Counted from the stretch's first letter, positions 16,911 through 32,416 are shown. The stretch is DNA of 64,000 nt from Atrina japonica (GCA_030159075.1 BROG01000924.1:62001-126000); one strand, 5' to 3'. The notes: generated by a model not told the origin, from the letters alone. Numbers and translations: made by a program.

Positions 16911-19900
16911 GTATCCAGCAATATAAATACAAAATATTGCATTTCCACCCTTTCATATATTACATTAGGAGGGACAAAATTATGCAATTCTATTTTCTTG
17001 TTAGAAAATTCAAATTCTTTTCAATTTCTTGTGAAATTTCCATAACAGTTTGATTCCAGATGGGCGATCTTAGTGCTTAAGCCTCATGAGACATGTGGAC
17101 CATTTACCTAAGTAAACGAGCATGCATTAAAGCTTATCCAGGTGTGACGAATTGTAGAGATACCCATTGTTCATACATCAAACTATGCCTTTGGGAGGGT
17201 GGCAGTCGCGTGGCACAGATTACAATCATAAAATGGCATGAAAATGCGATATCATAGAACTCTCAGAATGGTTATGTTTTTGTCACCTTTACAAATGTTG
17301 GAATCAAACAGACAGGTTTTTATTGTTGCTAAGATCATTATTAGTTTTGTTAGGGAAAGTAATTAAATATCGGAATCTATAACTCATGTAAAAATTGTTT
17401 TTTAAAGGTTATTGACAAATTCCACATATGAGAACGAAATTATCAAAAATAGCCTTAAGGCTTCTTAATTTATGTTCACAAGAAGAAAAAGAAACTCTTA
17501 TTGTTGGAAATGTTAATGATTAGCAAATATTCTTTAATGATTGAGAAGATATTATATGACGTGGTTTATCTAACTATGAAAACTAGTATAAAGGCTACCT
17601 TAAGGAGAATGTGAACAGGTACCTTATAAAGGTACACACAGTTTGATACTCAGTTTGACTACTCAATACTTCTCACCTGTAAACCTACTTATCTGTCAGA
17701 ATACAAAGCAGGTGCCCATAACATACATGTATACAAAGTCATGTCAGTAGCCCAATCTTTTTTTTTTTTTTTCTTTTGCTGTGCAATAAAACATCATTGG
17801 TGGTATTAGATTTAAGAACCTCTTTTTAGATTAATTAATTTTACAAATATTTAATGAGAGAATGTATTTTACCGGTGTCAACATTCTCACAACACAGGTT
17901 GTTCTTAAAAAAATAAATAAAAATAAAACCAAATAAACAAGAAATATAAAACAATCAACGATGGAAAATTAATAGTAAATTGAAAGTGAATAAGCTTTGA
18001 TCCTAGTTTTATACTTTGCTTACATTTTATCACTTTTGAAATGGTAATAGATATCAAACTGATTTTTGCCCCTGGGGTGCAGTACAGAGAGATAGAATTG
18101 CAAAGCTTTAAAAAGATGAGATACTATTTAACACTATGCTAATGCAGTTGTAATTACTGCTTTGTAAAGGTGTAAACACATTAATTCCTGATCAGGCTAC
18201 CTTGAAGCTAGCATCTGTCCTCTTTTTATCCGGCTTCATCCTACAGATGCTGATGATTTCACTGGCTTCTTTGTAGTTATTAGCAAGTTCTAAATTGGTT
18301 GTGAGTTCTTGACATGTGATGTAATAATGGCACAAACCATGGACAGAATTGTTCCTGTAACTATGACAGTAACAGTGTTTATGAGCACATTAGTGTGTCT
18401 TCTGAATTAGAAACGAGTACTTTCTAGTTCATTTTTGCTGAACCGGTAAGTTATCAAACAATTATATTTCAGTTTGATATCTCTTATCAGCAAGTTTGAA
18501 TTTCTCCTAATGAGGTATTGTGTGGCTCAGTTACACATACAAAATAACAAATAAAAATACATCAAAAACTAAAATTATCAGATTTGTTAATTGTTGCTAG
18601 ATACTTGTACATAATATACATTAAGTTATACATCATTATTTTCATACAGAAATATATTTATTTTTTGTTGGCTGATAATTTTGAAAAAATATATTTCAAT
18701 AATTTGTGCTTTCTCTTATTTTTACTTAGTAAATGTACATGTATATTGATATGAAATATGCCAGCCATCTACGTTATCATTGTGTGATAGCAATGTCAGT
18801 TCAAAATAGAAAACATTTTAATGACCCTGATTTATTGTTCTGTTCAGAAGGGGGGAAATGATAGGAACTAAGATGACATGAAATTTTCCGGCTGTTCATT
18901 CACTAACAGTTGCTCTTTTCTCAGCATTATAATAAACTTGTTTTGAAATAAATTAGCAAGGTACAACCTAGAATTAAGACACTTCATTTTTTAAAATAGC
19001 ACACGGGCCTCTCAGAGAGTTACATTTGGAAGGTGGAAATTATTGCAAGTGCCTTTGTATGCACATTGCCTTAGACCTTCCATTTTAGAATCAAACAAAG
19101 AAACATTTTGTGTTTATTGATGTTCCTTATTTCTGATTCATCTTCCTTTGTGAATATGTTAATTATACTCCAAGCTGCTAACTCCACAATGGTGGATCAC
19201 TAAGCACTATAAGATTTGTACTAAAATATATACAGATCTAAAAGGGTGTCTTTTGAAAACATTCAAATTGCTTTTTTTAGTATTGATTTAAAAATTTTAA
19301 CAAAAAATCCCTCATTTTAAATCTGTTTTAAATTGATGATCGAGGATATTGTAATTGTCACATTGTTACCATGAATGACTTGTCTGTTGGAATGTTTTAT
19401 TGTCTTAAGATACTCAGAGATTGTAAATTGATTAGTCATGAACCCTTGTGAGCCCATTTGTCTGATTCAAACACATATTAGTACCAATTCCATGCATATT
19501 GTAATATGTCCTATGAATCAATTACCAATCCTATGAGAATTGAATTATCTGCCCTTGATAGGTAAACATCATAGAGATATTTATAAAAAAAATTATTTAC
19601 CTGTCCCAAAATGATTTTGATTTAGAAACTTCATTATTTACCACATTTTATATACTGAAACCAATAAATGTATTAAAAGGAAAATCATGTACTTTTAAGT
19701 TAAATGTATATATTTTAACATTAAAAAAAAGGTTCATAGTTGAAAAGGTTAAATATTGATAACTGGCATTCAAAGATGAGTCAGATTTCCTGGTAAAAAG
19801 GAACTATGAATAAAGTAAGTTTATTTTTTGACATATTTTCCAAATATAGTACATGGACTATAAAACTTAGTAAATGTTTTTACATTTTATTGTCAAAAAT

Positions 19901-22900
19901 ATATACTGAAAATGAAAAGACAGTTGAGTTTGCTTTTGACTGCAGTATGAAAATTTATGTATGGCAACTAAGTAGAGAACAATTTATTTCAGTTAAATAG
20001 TAATAGAATTTGGATGAAATCATACCAGTACACAGTGTATTGCATTATAGGGGACTTGATGACAGGTGATTTGTAAAGTAAAACAGAGATGGCTGATCAT
20101 GGTTTGTCAATATAGAGCTCAATGACAATAAATATTTAATGAGATGTTAATTTTACATTCTTGACATTTCCTTTATAGAAATTTCAGTAAAGCAATGGCA
20201 ATGTATTGAACTATTCACCCCAAATAACCACTTGGGCTGGTCTAGTGCTAGAGCATTCTACTCACTGTCCAAGAAAGTCCAGGTTTACAATCCAGTAACC
20301 GTATATATTGGGAAAGTCATCATACTGTTTTAGATTCATATTTTGAAGTAAAAGACTGATTTTTGTAATAAAGTTGGAGTTGAGTTATGCTCTACTTACA
20401 TGTATTCTGACTGTAACTTGATCATGTGGAAGTCTGATAATATTGAATATTTAGACAAATATTACTAGTCTTAACTGCACAGCCTGACAGTTATTGAACA
20501 TTAGAATGGAATATGCTGGTATTTGGGTTTCAGAATTTTGAAATGCTTTTGTCAGTCCTAATAGTATTGAGCGATTAAATAGCAGAAGCAATAGTAGAGT
20601 CTAAAAAATCAACTCATGCAATAGTTATCATTGAATCCATATTAATTCTACGATGCTATCAGCGACATATAATAAGATGGAAAATACCTGAAACAAATGT
20701 TGTACTTGGTCAAATCAAATTAGCAAAGCACCATGGGATTGAAACATCAGTACCGGGTGTGGGTTTATTGCATTAAAAGAAGTGGTGTCAGCGATATATC
20801 AAATGAATTTTATTTGATTATCAAACATTTTATTGATGAAAATTACTTTTATTTTTTTTCTCTCCATAGAATGAATTTAAATTTTGCATTGAAAATGGTT
20901 TCCGTTTTTAAGGACAAAATTGTTCACCAAAAAGTATGATTAAACTTGCAATAGAATTAAGAAGGAAAATGAATTTTATCGTTGGACATATCCTGGATGA
21001 TAACAAAGGATTTGTTTTAATTTTTATCACTAATGCATTACTGTTTCACATGACAATGGCACTTTATTTTTCTCTTTTTTTGGTGTACACTACAGAGGAT
21101 GCATTTAGGCCAAACTTACCATTTTGCTGATTTTATTATTTAGTTGTTGTTTTCTAAGGGTGTGTTCCATACAAATACATAGAGTAGTATGTGTGCATGT
21201 GTACAGGCATACTCTGAATCTAATAAAAATATATTCTTTTGGTTATCAGGAACTTAGAAGCTGTACTAGTGTACATACATTTCTGTACTTTTAATCCTAT
21301 TTTTCGGATACATGAAGCCTAGTATGTCCTGAAGTTTCACAAGTTGATAATGTAAAAGTGTCTGTATTTGGTTTGAAAATGAAAAGATATGCCAGTAACA
21401 GAAAATACACCTATACATGTGTACTTTATCCTTTTGTGCTCATAGGAACATTTCCCTTTGTCTCTAAGGTATCAGTCACACCTAGAGATCTCTGAACAAA
21501 GAGTGTAATGTAGGGTGAATCTGCCTCTTCAGATGCCCACATCTAATATGATTATGCTAATGACCCTCTTTGATCCTGCGTTATGTGATGTTTACTGCTG
21601 CTTATGTAAGATAATTATTGTTGTAGTTAATTAGATGCCATCACTGGATGGGCAGTTGGTCAGTTACATAATATTCCTGGATGACTGACTGTCTTAGATG
21701 ATCTGACTACATTGATACACCTGTGTCATCTTGTCCTTGATGCTCTTTAATGAAGCAAAGACACAGAAAATGATTTCAAACTTTAAGCAAAATTATCCCA
21801 GAAACTGAAAGTAAATCAGAAACTGAACACTGTAGTCTGACTTTTGAGGAATTTTAAAAGTTAACTTCTATTGAAACTGTACATTTCACAGAATTTCTTT
21901 GCATTTAACGTATTTGTATAGATCTATTATATTTTTTCAAACTTTTTATAATAGCGTTATAATGCCTTGTATAGCAGTAAATATAATACATGGGAAAATT
22001 GTTTTAAATTTTCTGAAGAATTCACAGGAACTGAGTCTAGTAAATTGCATTTATACACATGTATTGAAGTTTGTTACCTGCAACAGAGACAGTGATAGCT
22101 CTCATCATCAATTATATGCATGAAAAACAAATAATTTCTATTTCATGTGAAAGTATTTCATATACCGGTATATGTATAAGATCACATGGAAATCATGCTT
22201 GGAACATTTCATATTGAAATAGGCTTAACATGTGTGGTTGATAGAATAAGAACTGTCACATATTTCTATATGACTGTCTGTTATTTTTTATTTGATAGGA
22301 TCAGAGTATGTATGGCTGTTTATGTATGGGTTATATTATAAGATATGATTGCCTATTATGTATGAAGGGTATGTGTGGCTGCTTCATGTTATATTTTTAC
22401 TGTTCCCGTTTTCCAGTTTATTCCTTGATCACCACTTTGACTTTTAAAGGAGAGAAATACAATTGTTGTAAACAGATGTTAAATGTTGCCATGTCAAAGT
22501 ACTAAATGTGAAACCAGAAAAAAAAATCATTTTTCTAAAATGATGTGCAATTTCCAAATTATGTTAGCAGAGTTTGATGATAATATTGATCTGTTATTCA
22601 GTGTGGGAATTCATTAGAGATGTAGTTTCATTGTTATATGATAAAGTCTCTTGATTTACAAAATGTATCCTTTTAAAGTAATATTTATATTGAAGGCACT
22701 TGCTGTATGGAGTACTCACCACTCTTGTGTCTAATCTGTTTGCATATATCTCATTTCGTAACTTAAAAATTACATTTGATAAAGAGAAATTTTGTGTATA
22801 CACCGATTCGTTTTTTCGAGACCACTTGTAATAACGATTCATAATAAAACATTAGTGTAACCATAAAAACGTGGAATTTATTGATTAATGTAATTCACTT

Positions 22901-25900
22901 AAGCTCTTAAACCTTTAGTGTATAGCACTAGCTGGTCTTTGATTTTTTGGTAAAAGCAGTTTGCACAAAGACTTTAACGTGTGAACAACACAAATGGGAT
23001 TCCCCAACTGTTTTGTGTTTTGTGACAAAGATTTTGTTAGATGTTTTGGAGATGTTTCAAATTAATTTACCTCCATTTGTTTAAATGTGATTTGAAGACT
23101 CATATTATTGTCATTTTGTACTTGTCATCTTTCTCTTTGTGAGAATATATTATATTTGCAAACAAAATTGAAAACTCCTTTAGCACAAACACCAAGCTTA
23201 TTGATTGTCATAGGGGGTTAGGGTTGCAATTGTAAATAAAATAATTGCTAAAACATGTACACATGCTGTTGAAAAAAATGAAAGGAGGAACAAATTACAG
23301 CAAAAATTCTCTTCTTCCATTATTAGTGGACATCATAATTTTTTTTTGTGAAATCAGGAGTATAAATCTCACTTTCATCTGTCATAAGTCTGCAACAAGA
23401 AAACTGGGGGATGATGATTTCATCATTTTAACATTCTTCAAGTATTTTCTTATCATATTACAACAGAATTTTGACTCATAAATATGTCTTACACTAATGA
23501 TTTCTCTTTCCTTCATCTTGAAATCTATTCAGATTCCTTTACTGAAAACATGACATACTACACACAACATAGGGTCTTTCTGTTTTATCATATAAACCAA
23601 GCACCTGTTTTAAACATATTAATTTATGACACAGTACTGTTAATTTATTTTTTACTGTTATATCTAGGTTAAGTATGAAGGTCCTCTCAAAGGTATTTCC
23701 TTTGTGTGAGGGAAGTTACTTAACCTGTGCTAGAGGTACAAACAGGAGTTGAAATTTGTATGAAGAAACTTGGCAATCATATGTACTTGTCTTAAAAAGA
23801 TCACAAGTAATTTTTATTTCTTTTTCTGTAATCAATCTTTACTAAGTAAAATTATGGGAATTGTATTATAATTTTCAACATAACTCTCGAATTGTCCAGA
23901 TAAAATATTGCCCAAAGATTAAGAAAAACAAAATACACATACATAATCAGAACGCCTGTTACTGCCAGCATCACTAAGATATGGAAGGTAGATGTGGATT
24001 TGTGCTGTTATCTAAGGTACATGTTCAGTTTATTCTGATTCATAAGGATCAAGTTACACCTTTGTACCTGTGCCGATTTTTAGCTTCCAGAAGAATCTTG
24101 GCATTCCTGCAAACAGGTAAAAGATGCAATATTGGTAGATACAGATGAGGTTCAACAAAGGTTTATCACTGGATAACTACCTTCATTTTCATTTTATTCA
24201 ACTTTTAAACTGAAATATATTAATTGTATAGATGCTTTTACATCAAAACAATAATCTTATCAAAACATTTAGCCTATATGTAGGTTTATAGTTTTACTTG
24301 TGTTTAGTTGAAATATCCATAAAATTCCCCCACTAAGCACCCCCCTGTTTATGTTCTTAGTTTGGTATACTACTTCACCTGTTGATGTGAATACTGATGG
24401 TGGATAACAAATGTGATGCAGATATCATGACTAAGGATGATGCACCTAGTAACAAAGTCAGAACAGTAGAAGTATCCTCAATATTTAATTTGTTACTGAA
24501 GTCAATACCACCTAAAAGATTGGATCCATCTAGAATTTACCACAGAACCACTGAGAGTGATCTGTTTAATCCAGTGATATTTTATTATGAGTTTCAAATT
24601 TTACTTTGCAACAGTTTGAAACTTTTTGAAGTTATTTTTATCTAGTTTCATTTTCTTTTCCTTTTAATTTTTTTCTTTTATACGGTTTCATTTCCTGCCA
24701 TAAAAAACACTTTCATTGGAATGTTGTTGTCTTAACGTTCACAGGATAACCCCTATTACTTGAAAGATATCCAGAATTGGAGATGACCAAAATTTAATTG
24801 ACTATATTTATCTATTAATCAAAATCAGACCCTACTATTCAACTTCGATATATTCAGAATTTCAACTCATCTGATTTTAACATGAGATTCCAGTGAACAT
24901 GTATTTGCAAAATATCAACTTGATCTGATTTGTCATCTCTTACTGTCATTTCATATATTTGACACTTTATCAATATATTGACAAAGGTCTTTTTATTATT
25001 TTTATTATTTTTGTGTAGAACATTCTACAGAGCACCAGGTTTAAGCAAAATCCTGAATTTGTCAATTGAATTATTAAGTCATTTCTTTTCCGTTCTTGCC
25101 ACATTTTCCACATTTTCCAAGAGAAATATCTTGATTAAATCCTGCTAGGTGCAAAGCATTACCATGAAAATAAAATTGTTAAGGTCTTGCCTTTCAAAGA
25201 AAACTTGGACTACTAATTGGCATGTCTATTTGCTTGAGATTGAATATTTTCTCAATTTTCTAACAGAGAGTGGATGACAAGTAAAAAAAAAATCACTGTG
25301 ACATGTTTTCCTTGATTTTAGTAACCAGGACCTTTCTAATTGAAGGTTTACATGCCTGGTTAATGACAAGACAATTTTTGTGTTTATTGACTAATGGTAA
25401 ATATGGTACCATTTCAGTAAAATAACTTCATTTATGTATATATATATATGTATATGTTTTGTTAGTTTGGTATTTATTAGTTTTATATACTTTTGATAGT
25501 GGTTCTTTCCTTCTTTATCTTTGGTCCACATACAGGCATTCCATGACAAAGTGTAGTTAGATATGCTGCGTATTATCTGAAATAATGACTTTTATGCAGA
25601 AACGGTAGTTCATTGCGGCTGAGTGAACATTGAATATGATTGCCGTTTTTATAAACATAATTATGACATTTCTTGGATAACTTTGTTTGTAAAATCATCT
25701 CTGTCATAAATCAGACAGTAGTATTGGGCTTATAATTCGATTTGAAGTTGCAGCTCTTTATATCAGGTAGCTGTGGTTCTTATTTTAGAGGTTCTTCACA
25801 GGTTTAGAAATTTGGGATATAAACCACTAACATATTTTCTTTTAATAGCAAGGTACTGTACTAGATCTACAGCTATGCAAAAACTTATGTAGAAATTAAA

Positions 25901-25954
25901 GACAAAAGGTCATGTTGAAAGCCTCTCACTATAATAACTGTAGCCTAGATCTAG
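16908..25954. other. AT-rich non-coding sequence
   Basis: Nine kilobases without a convincing exon; one tRNA-like sequence at 20232-20304. Short reading frames (for example 24397-24645) lack splice context or similarity. Confidence 0.55.
20232..20304 (+). repeat. tRNA-like sequence, possible SINE head
   Basis: TTGGGCTGGTCTAGTGCTAG resembles an A box and GTCCAGGTTTACAATCC a B box with one extra base. Probably a decayed SINE head rather than a gene. Confidence 0.35.
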
Positions 25955-26480
25955 AGGTATGATAATACAGAGTGACATAGGTTTACACTGCATAGTTACG
26001 GAGGTCAAGAGTTATGACACTGCATGGTAACGGAAGTCAAGAGTTATGACACTGCATGGAAACATAGGTCTAGGCTCATTATGACACAGCTTAGTAACAT
26101 TGGTCTAGGCTCCTTATGACACTGCATAGTAACATAGTCTAGAGGTATGACACTGCATAGTAACACAATTTAGAGTTGACAGTGCACAGTAACTTTGGTC
26201 TAGCCTCATTATGACACTAAATACTAACATAACTAGAGTTATGACACTGCATAGTAACATAAACTAGAGTTATGACACTGCATAGTAACATAGGTCTACC
26301 CTTATTATGACACTGCATAGTAACACTGGTATAGATATATGACATTGCACAGTAACAGGTCCAGAGTTATGACACTGCATAGTAACATAGTCTAGAGTTA
26401 TGACACTGCATATTAACATTGGTCTAGCCTAATTATGACACAGTAAGATAGGTCTAGAATTATGACACTGATAACAGGTT
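25955..26480 (+). repeat. Degenerate tandem repeat, roughly 30-45-bp units
   Basis: About 15 copies of TTATGACACTGCATAGTAAC followed by ATAGGTCTAG-like sequence, with variable unit length and mutations. Confidence 0.85.
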
Positions 26481-26658
26481 TTCAGTGAGTTTACAAGTAC
26501 AGTTCCATTATATTTACATGTATTACATATGAAATGTTACAAAGTAAAAGATGCTCATTAAGATTACATCTCCAAGATGGAAAAAGAGCAGCAGTGGGTA
26601 AGATACCATGGGATAATCCTCATGTATAAAAATGTGATGTTATAGGATGTTATTGTTT

Positions 26659-26745
26659 AAGTTGTTGTAACTACATTCAACTTATCAAGTTGTTGTAACT
26701 ACATTCAACTTATCAAGTTGTTGTAACTACATTCAACTTATCAAG
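26659..26745 (+). repeat. 28-bp tandem repeat, three copies
   Basis: AAGTTGTTGTAACTACATTC repeats with 28-bp spacing; copies are identical. Confidence 0.95.
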
Positions 26746-27633
26746 CTATTACTTAAAAGACAAATGAACAGAAATTAAAATTTTGAGTTTCTGAGAATCT
26801 CAAGATCATGTTTAACATCTACAGAGTATTTCCTGTTACCCTGTGATGAACCCCTGTTGATGCTCAGACTTCTAAGCATAAATAGTTACGACTCCATGAA
26901 AGGAAGAAAGGAGGAATTGATTAATGAGAATACTCTGTAATGCAATTTCCTCACAAATTTACATTTGTACGAAGGACTGGAAATTGAACATTTTCATATG
27001 AAATATTGAGACTTGATAATGAAATAATTTGTTCCACCTCTTACTGTTTTCTTTAAGAGCAAAACTCTTTTCTCAACATTTTGTTTTGGTATTTTTTTCT
27101 GAGACCAGTTGGTTTCAGAAAGAAAATAAACATTTGTAGAAACAAAATGAGACATTGCAAGAAGCACCTGATACCATTGTATGATCCCAGTTTTATTATC
27201 TAATTATTGTGGTCAGCATTGTTACATTGTCAGTCATTAAGGCTGTATATAAAATCAAATTAATTTCTGTGTACCAATTCTGTCTATAATTAAATCACTG
27301 GACCATGTAGAAATCATAATTATCTGGCAGAAATAACAATCAGATGGTAATTTATAACAACAAAGCAACTTTCACTTAAAAGTGTTCATCCCCCATCATA
27401 GCGAGATGGATCCAATCTTTTCAGACAATTGAAATAGAATATAATGTTCAAACACTTAAATAAAAATTTCACTACACAAATATTTATATCTCAAAGTCAA
27501 AAATGAGCATTTGGGGAAATTATTATCACCCTGTTTTTGTTTTATGATTGAAAATATTCTGGACATGATCGAGAACTTTGAGGTTTTGACATTCAACCTA
27601 CTGAGACTGAAATGTGTGTGTATATATATATAT

Positions 27634-27695
27634 ACATTAACAACAGCTGAATCAAAATAGAATATACCAAACAAAACACTGCCAACACCTAAATC

Positions 27696-27766
<71 letters not shown>

Positions 27767-29630
27767 CAAGGAAATACTACCAACACACTTCTATCATCCT
27801 GGATCAGAACACACTAAACAAAACATTGCCAACACCTGAATCATGATACAGTACACCAAACAAAACACTACCTGAATCACAATACAGTACACCAAACAAA
27901 ACGCTTTCAACACCTGAATCAAAACACAGTACACCAAACAAAATGCTATCAATATCTGAATACAGTTCACCGAACACGATGCTACCAACATCTGAATCAC
28001 ATTACAGTACACCAAACAAAACACTGCCAACACCTAAATCACAATACAGTACACCAAACATAACACTGCCAACACCTGAATCACAATACAGTTCACCAAA
28101 CACAACACTGCCAAAACCTGATTCACAATACAGTACACCAAACACACAACTGCCAACACCTGAATCACAATACAGTACACCGAACACAACAATGCCATCA
28201 CCTGAATCAGAATGCTGTACACTGAGTAAAACACTGACACTATAATCACAATACAGTACACCAAGCAAAACACTACCAACATCAGAATCACAACGCAGTC
28301 AAACCAAACAAAACACTACCAACATCAGAATCACAATGCAGTCAAACCAAACAAAACACTACCAACATCAGAATCACAACGCAGTCAAACCAAGCAAAAC
28401 ACTACCAACATCAGAATCACAACGCAGTCAAACCAAACAAAACACTACCAACATCAGAATCACAACACAGTCAAACCAAACAAAACACTACCAACATCAG
28501 AATCACAACACAGTCAAACCAAACAAAACACTACCAACATCAGAATCACAACACAGTCAAACCAAACAAAACACTACCAACACCAGATTCACAACACAGC
28601 TACACCAAACAAAACACTTCCAGCACCTGAATCACAAAACAGTCAAACCAAACAAAACACTACCAACATCAGAATCACAACGCAGTCAAACCAAACAAAA
28701 CACTACCAACATCAGAATCACAATGCAGTCAAACCAAACAAAACACTACCAACATCAGAATCACAACGCAGTCAAACCAAACAAAACACTACCAACATCA
28801 GAATCACAATGAAGTCAAACGAAACAAAACACTACCAACATCAGAATCACAACGCAGTCAAACCAAACAAAACACTACCAACATCAGAATCACAACGCAG
28901 TCAAACCAAACAAAACACTACCAACACCAGATTCACAACACAGCTACACCAAACAAAACACTTCCAGCACCTGAATCACAAAACAGTACACCAAACACAG
29001 CACTGCTAACACCTGAATCACAATACAGTACACCGAACACAACACTGCTAACACCTGAATCAGAATATTGTACACCGAGCAAAACACTGCCAACTTCTGA
29101 ATCACAATACAGTACACTGAGCAAAACACTACCAACATCTGAATCACAATACAGTACACTGTACAAAATGCTGCCAACACCTGAATCACAATACAGCACA
29201 CCAAACAAAACACTTAAACCAGAATCGCAACACAGTTAAACCAAACAAAACACTACCAACACCAGAATCACAACACAGTTACACCAAACAAAACACTACC
29301 AACACCTGAATCACAATACCTGAATCACAATATCATACACCAAACAAATTATTACCAATACCTGAATCACACTATACAGTACACCAAACAAAACATTACC
29401 AACACCCGAATCACAATACAGTACGCCATACCAAACATTAGCAACATCCAGATGAGGATACACCAAACCAAACATTAACAACACCCAGATCAGGATACAC
29501 CAAACAAAATAATACCAACACCCGGATCAGAATACACCAAACAAAATATTATCAACACCCTGATCAATATACACCAAACAAAATATTACCAACACCGGAT
29601 TAGGATACACCAAACAAAATTTACTAATAT
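27634..29630 (+). repeat. About 43-bp minisatellite, roughly 45 copies, interrupted by (TA)n
   Basis: Units contain CACCAAACAAAACACTACCA and AATCACAA..CAGT blocks. The array opens with CACAATACAGTACACC-type units, changes to CACAACGCAGTCAAACC-type units (28,290-28,970), then back. A 43-bp unit shifts frame at every copy, and since no frame has a stop in the central block, long reading frames appear on the plus strand without being genes. Confidence 0.95.
27699..27757 (+). repeat. (TA)n microsatellite
   Basis: About 29 AT dinucleotides inside the start of the 43-bp minisatellite. Confidence 0.97.
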
Positions 29631-31628
29631 GCTTCAGTCCACCTACCACAAGTGGTTGTATAATAAAAACCAAATCCTCCATACATGGCAATTCCATTTA
29701 CTTCCATCAAAGTTTGTAGTTTCAGTTAAATGACCATTAAGAATTTTCCTTTCTTCTACACATTGTGAATAAAGTTTTACAATCCTAAAATGTCAGTTTT
29801 AAGTCAAATGCATGTGTTATTTATGTAACATCTTTTGTGGTCTAGATGCATGTTAAAAATGAATTTCTAAGAAATGTTTAATAATCAAGTATAACTTTTT
29901 TTTTTAAAGAACTGTTATTTTGATGAGAGACCAATTTAGAAATGTCGATAATAAAGTAAGGAGCAAAATCAATGTATATTTTCAGTTTCTTTTCAAACCA
30001 TGATTCATCTAATCCTTGTTTTTCATTATTTTTGGACATTAAGATAAATACAATTTAGACTTTTGTCAAAAGTTATAGATCACTATCGTTATTTTCTGAA
30101 GAATCTATTTTTTTGCTGAAAAGGTTTTTTTTTAGAATAGATATCGGAATAAAAACTCCCAAATCCTTGATTTTGGTGATATAAACATAAATATAGTGCG
30201 AAGATTAAGACATTGCTCTATATCTTACAAATGTAGTGTTTTCAAATATAACCTATCAATAACAAATATTTTGGAAAATTCAATTGTTTTCACGATTTTC
30301 TAAATACTGTCTAAATAAACACAAAATACAATGCATATGAGAGAGTTACCTCTGTAAGTTGATAACTAGATTGGAAATTAGATAATTAGGGATCATAAAT
30401 CGTATGTCTTTTTGATTTTGCAATATCATATGCTACAGCTTTTCTGTTTTCCATTTTCAACAAGAAGAAATGATTCTAGATTTTATAAGCGATCTATCAC
30501 CTCTGTTGTATAAATAACATGAAATTGAGATGGGGAAAATCAATAGTTCTTGTTTGTGTCTATGATGTTTAGGCTTTTTCTATATTGGATAGTGCGTTAG
30601 CTAGTGTCAGGACAGAGGTAGTTAAAGATGCAGGTACTCTTATTTCCGCAAGAAGAAAGTGAGGGTCAGGACAGGGAAATCTTTGCTTTTACTTCATAAC
30701 ATAGTTAAAGTGATGGGTTATTTACATGTTAGTCATTTCTTTGGGGATTTGAAGCAGTACTGAGTATTAGTTGAGCTTTAAAAATCATTTGAATTGTTGA
30801 TATCCATATCTGACCAAGAACAGGTAGCTCCACCCAGTACATTGATGTTAAATGCTGGTTTGTTGATGTGCTAAAATCAAAACAGGATGGTTTGCTCCCA
30901 GGTGTTTTTTCTGAATCAAATACATATTGGATGGAACAGCCATGAACATAATTGATTTTATGCTAATGAATTATAAGTCTCCTTGTAATAGGGTGGTTGC
31001 ATTAATAGATGTTATGTTAATATACTGACTTGGTTTTAGCTGTGAGGTATCCCTGTAGGGCATTATATATGAGGTAAAAAGATATAATACACAAAAGTAT
31101 TCAGTGCAAAACTATGTTGACTTTTTATCTACTACATAGATCATAACATAAACAATTTTTAATCATAAGAATATTTGTGTGTGTGTGTGTGTGCATGCAT
31201 GCATACATGTGTGTTGTGTGTCAAATGATTTGATCATAGAATTCTGATACCAAATGATATTTAAACTAATGATACACCAAATATTGCAGTATAGATACAC
31301 TTTAAACTTACCATGTTATGATACTGCCAAGAAAACTAAAATGATCATTTTTATTATATTTTATGTTATTAATGAATCATTGAAGAAAGGGTCTGTTTGA
31401 TACCATGAATGCAACAGAAAATTAATAATCAAAATCAATTTGATAATTTTATAGATTTTCAGTTAACCCCCCCCCCCCATAAAAGCCAAAATCATCAAGA
31501 AACATCTTCTAGTTTATAGAGGTTATCTTTTTTTAACTTTTATATATATATTTATATATATATCCATACATACACACACACACAGAGTAAAATATTGTTT
31601 ATGTCAAAGTTTCATAATTTTTGCTATA
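29631..31628. other. AT-rich non-coding sequence
   Basis: A (TG)n at about 31177-31193, a C-run at about 31468-31478 and a (TA)-rich patch just before the pogo-like element. No gene seen. Confidence 0.6.
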
Positions 31629-32416
31629 CAGTTCACCCCCAATATATCGCTGTCGCCCCCTGTTTTAACACCAAACCTACAAAACCCCACTATTTTTTAA
31701 AGAACAGATTGCGCTGTTATAAGGCCAAAACCTGCATACCACCATCTGCCGCTAATTCTCTGGTACAAATGACCCATCGACCGTATTGCCTGTCCATGTG
31801 AAAAAACGGGTGCGAGTAAAACTGATAGCCACAATGGTTGCATGTTTACTTCATATTACAACTGCAAAGGGAGATAACTCGAACATCGAGTGTCATAAGT
31901 ATGAACAAAGTGTACTTAGTCAGACGAGGACCAATTTACAGGTGTCACAATTTTAAAATCTTGCTTCAATGAAAGTTGGAAAAAATTGACATGTCGTGTG
32001 TTTACATAGCAATTATCACACATCAAGAAATAATTATGAGTAGATGGGATATGTAAACCTAAATTATTATTATATTACCGACTTGTCAAAGATTCATTTT
32101 AAACAAAAAACATGAAAGTTAACATTACAAATGTTTCCAGGTAATGTTTGAAACAGATTTAGATTTTCTGACTGTCAAACATGTACATATTTTGAACAGT
32201 TTAATTTTGGCAATTTTAAAATGGGGCCAAATGTCCAAACTTAAACAATAAACAAAATGTCTGAATTTACAGTAGTGAGTTTTAAACAGGATATGATGTA
32301 CAGCAGGGATTAAAGACATGAAATATGACCACACCTCGAAATCAGTATACCTCAATATATTGCCAAAACCATTTTACTGCCAAAATTAAGAAGGTGGTAT
32401 ATTGAGGGGTGAACTG
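31629..32416. mobile_element. 788-bp non-autonomous pogo/Tc1-mariner-like element
   Basis: The left terminus is CAGTTCACCCCCAATATA; the right terminus read backwards is CAGTTCACCCCTCAATATA. TA flanks both ends (31627-31628 and 32417-32418), the target duplication typical of the Tc1/mariner/pogo group. No transposase-like reading frame is present. The first 200 bp are richer in CpG than the surroundings. Confidence 0.8.

Noticed and set aside
24397..24645. 82-codon frame as a possible 5' ZEB exon
   Set aside because: No similarity to ZEB N-termini, ordinary AT-rich composition and no matching donor phase.
28336..29009. Long plus-strand reading frames rich in Gln, Asn, Thr and Lys
   Set aside because: They lie wholly in the 43-bp minisatellite and arise because the repeat has no stops; no splice or start context supports a gene.
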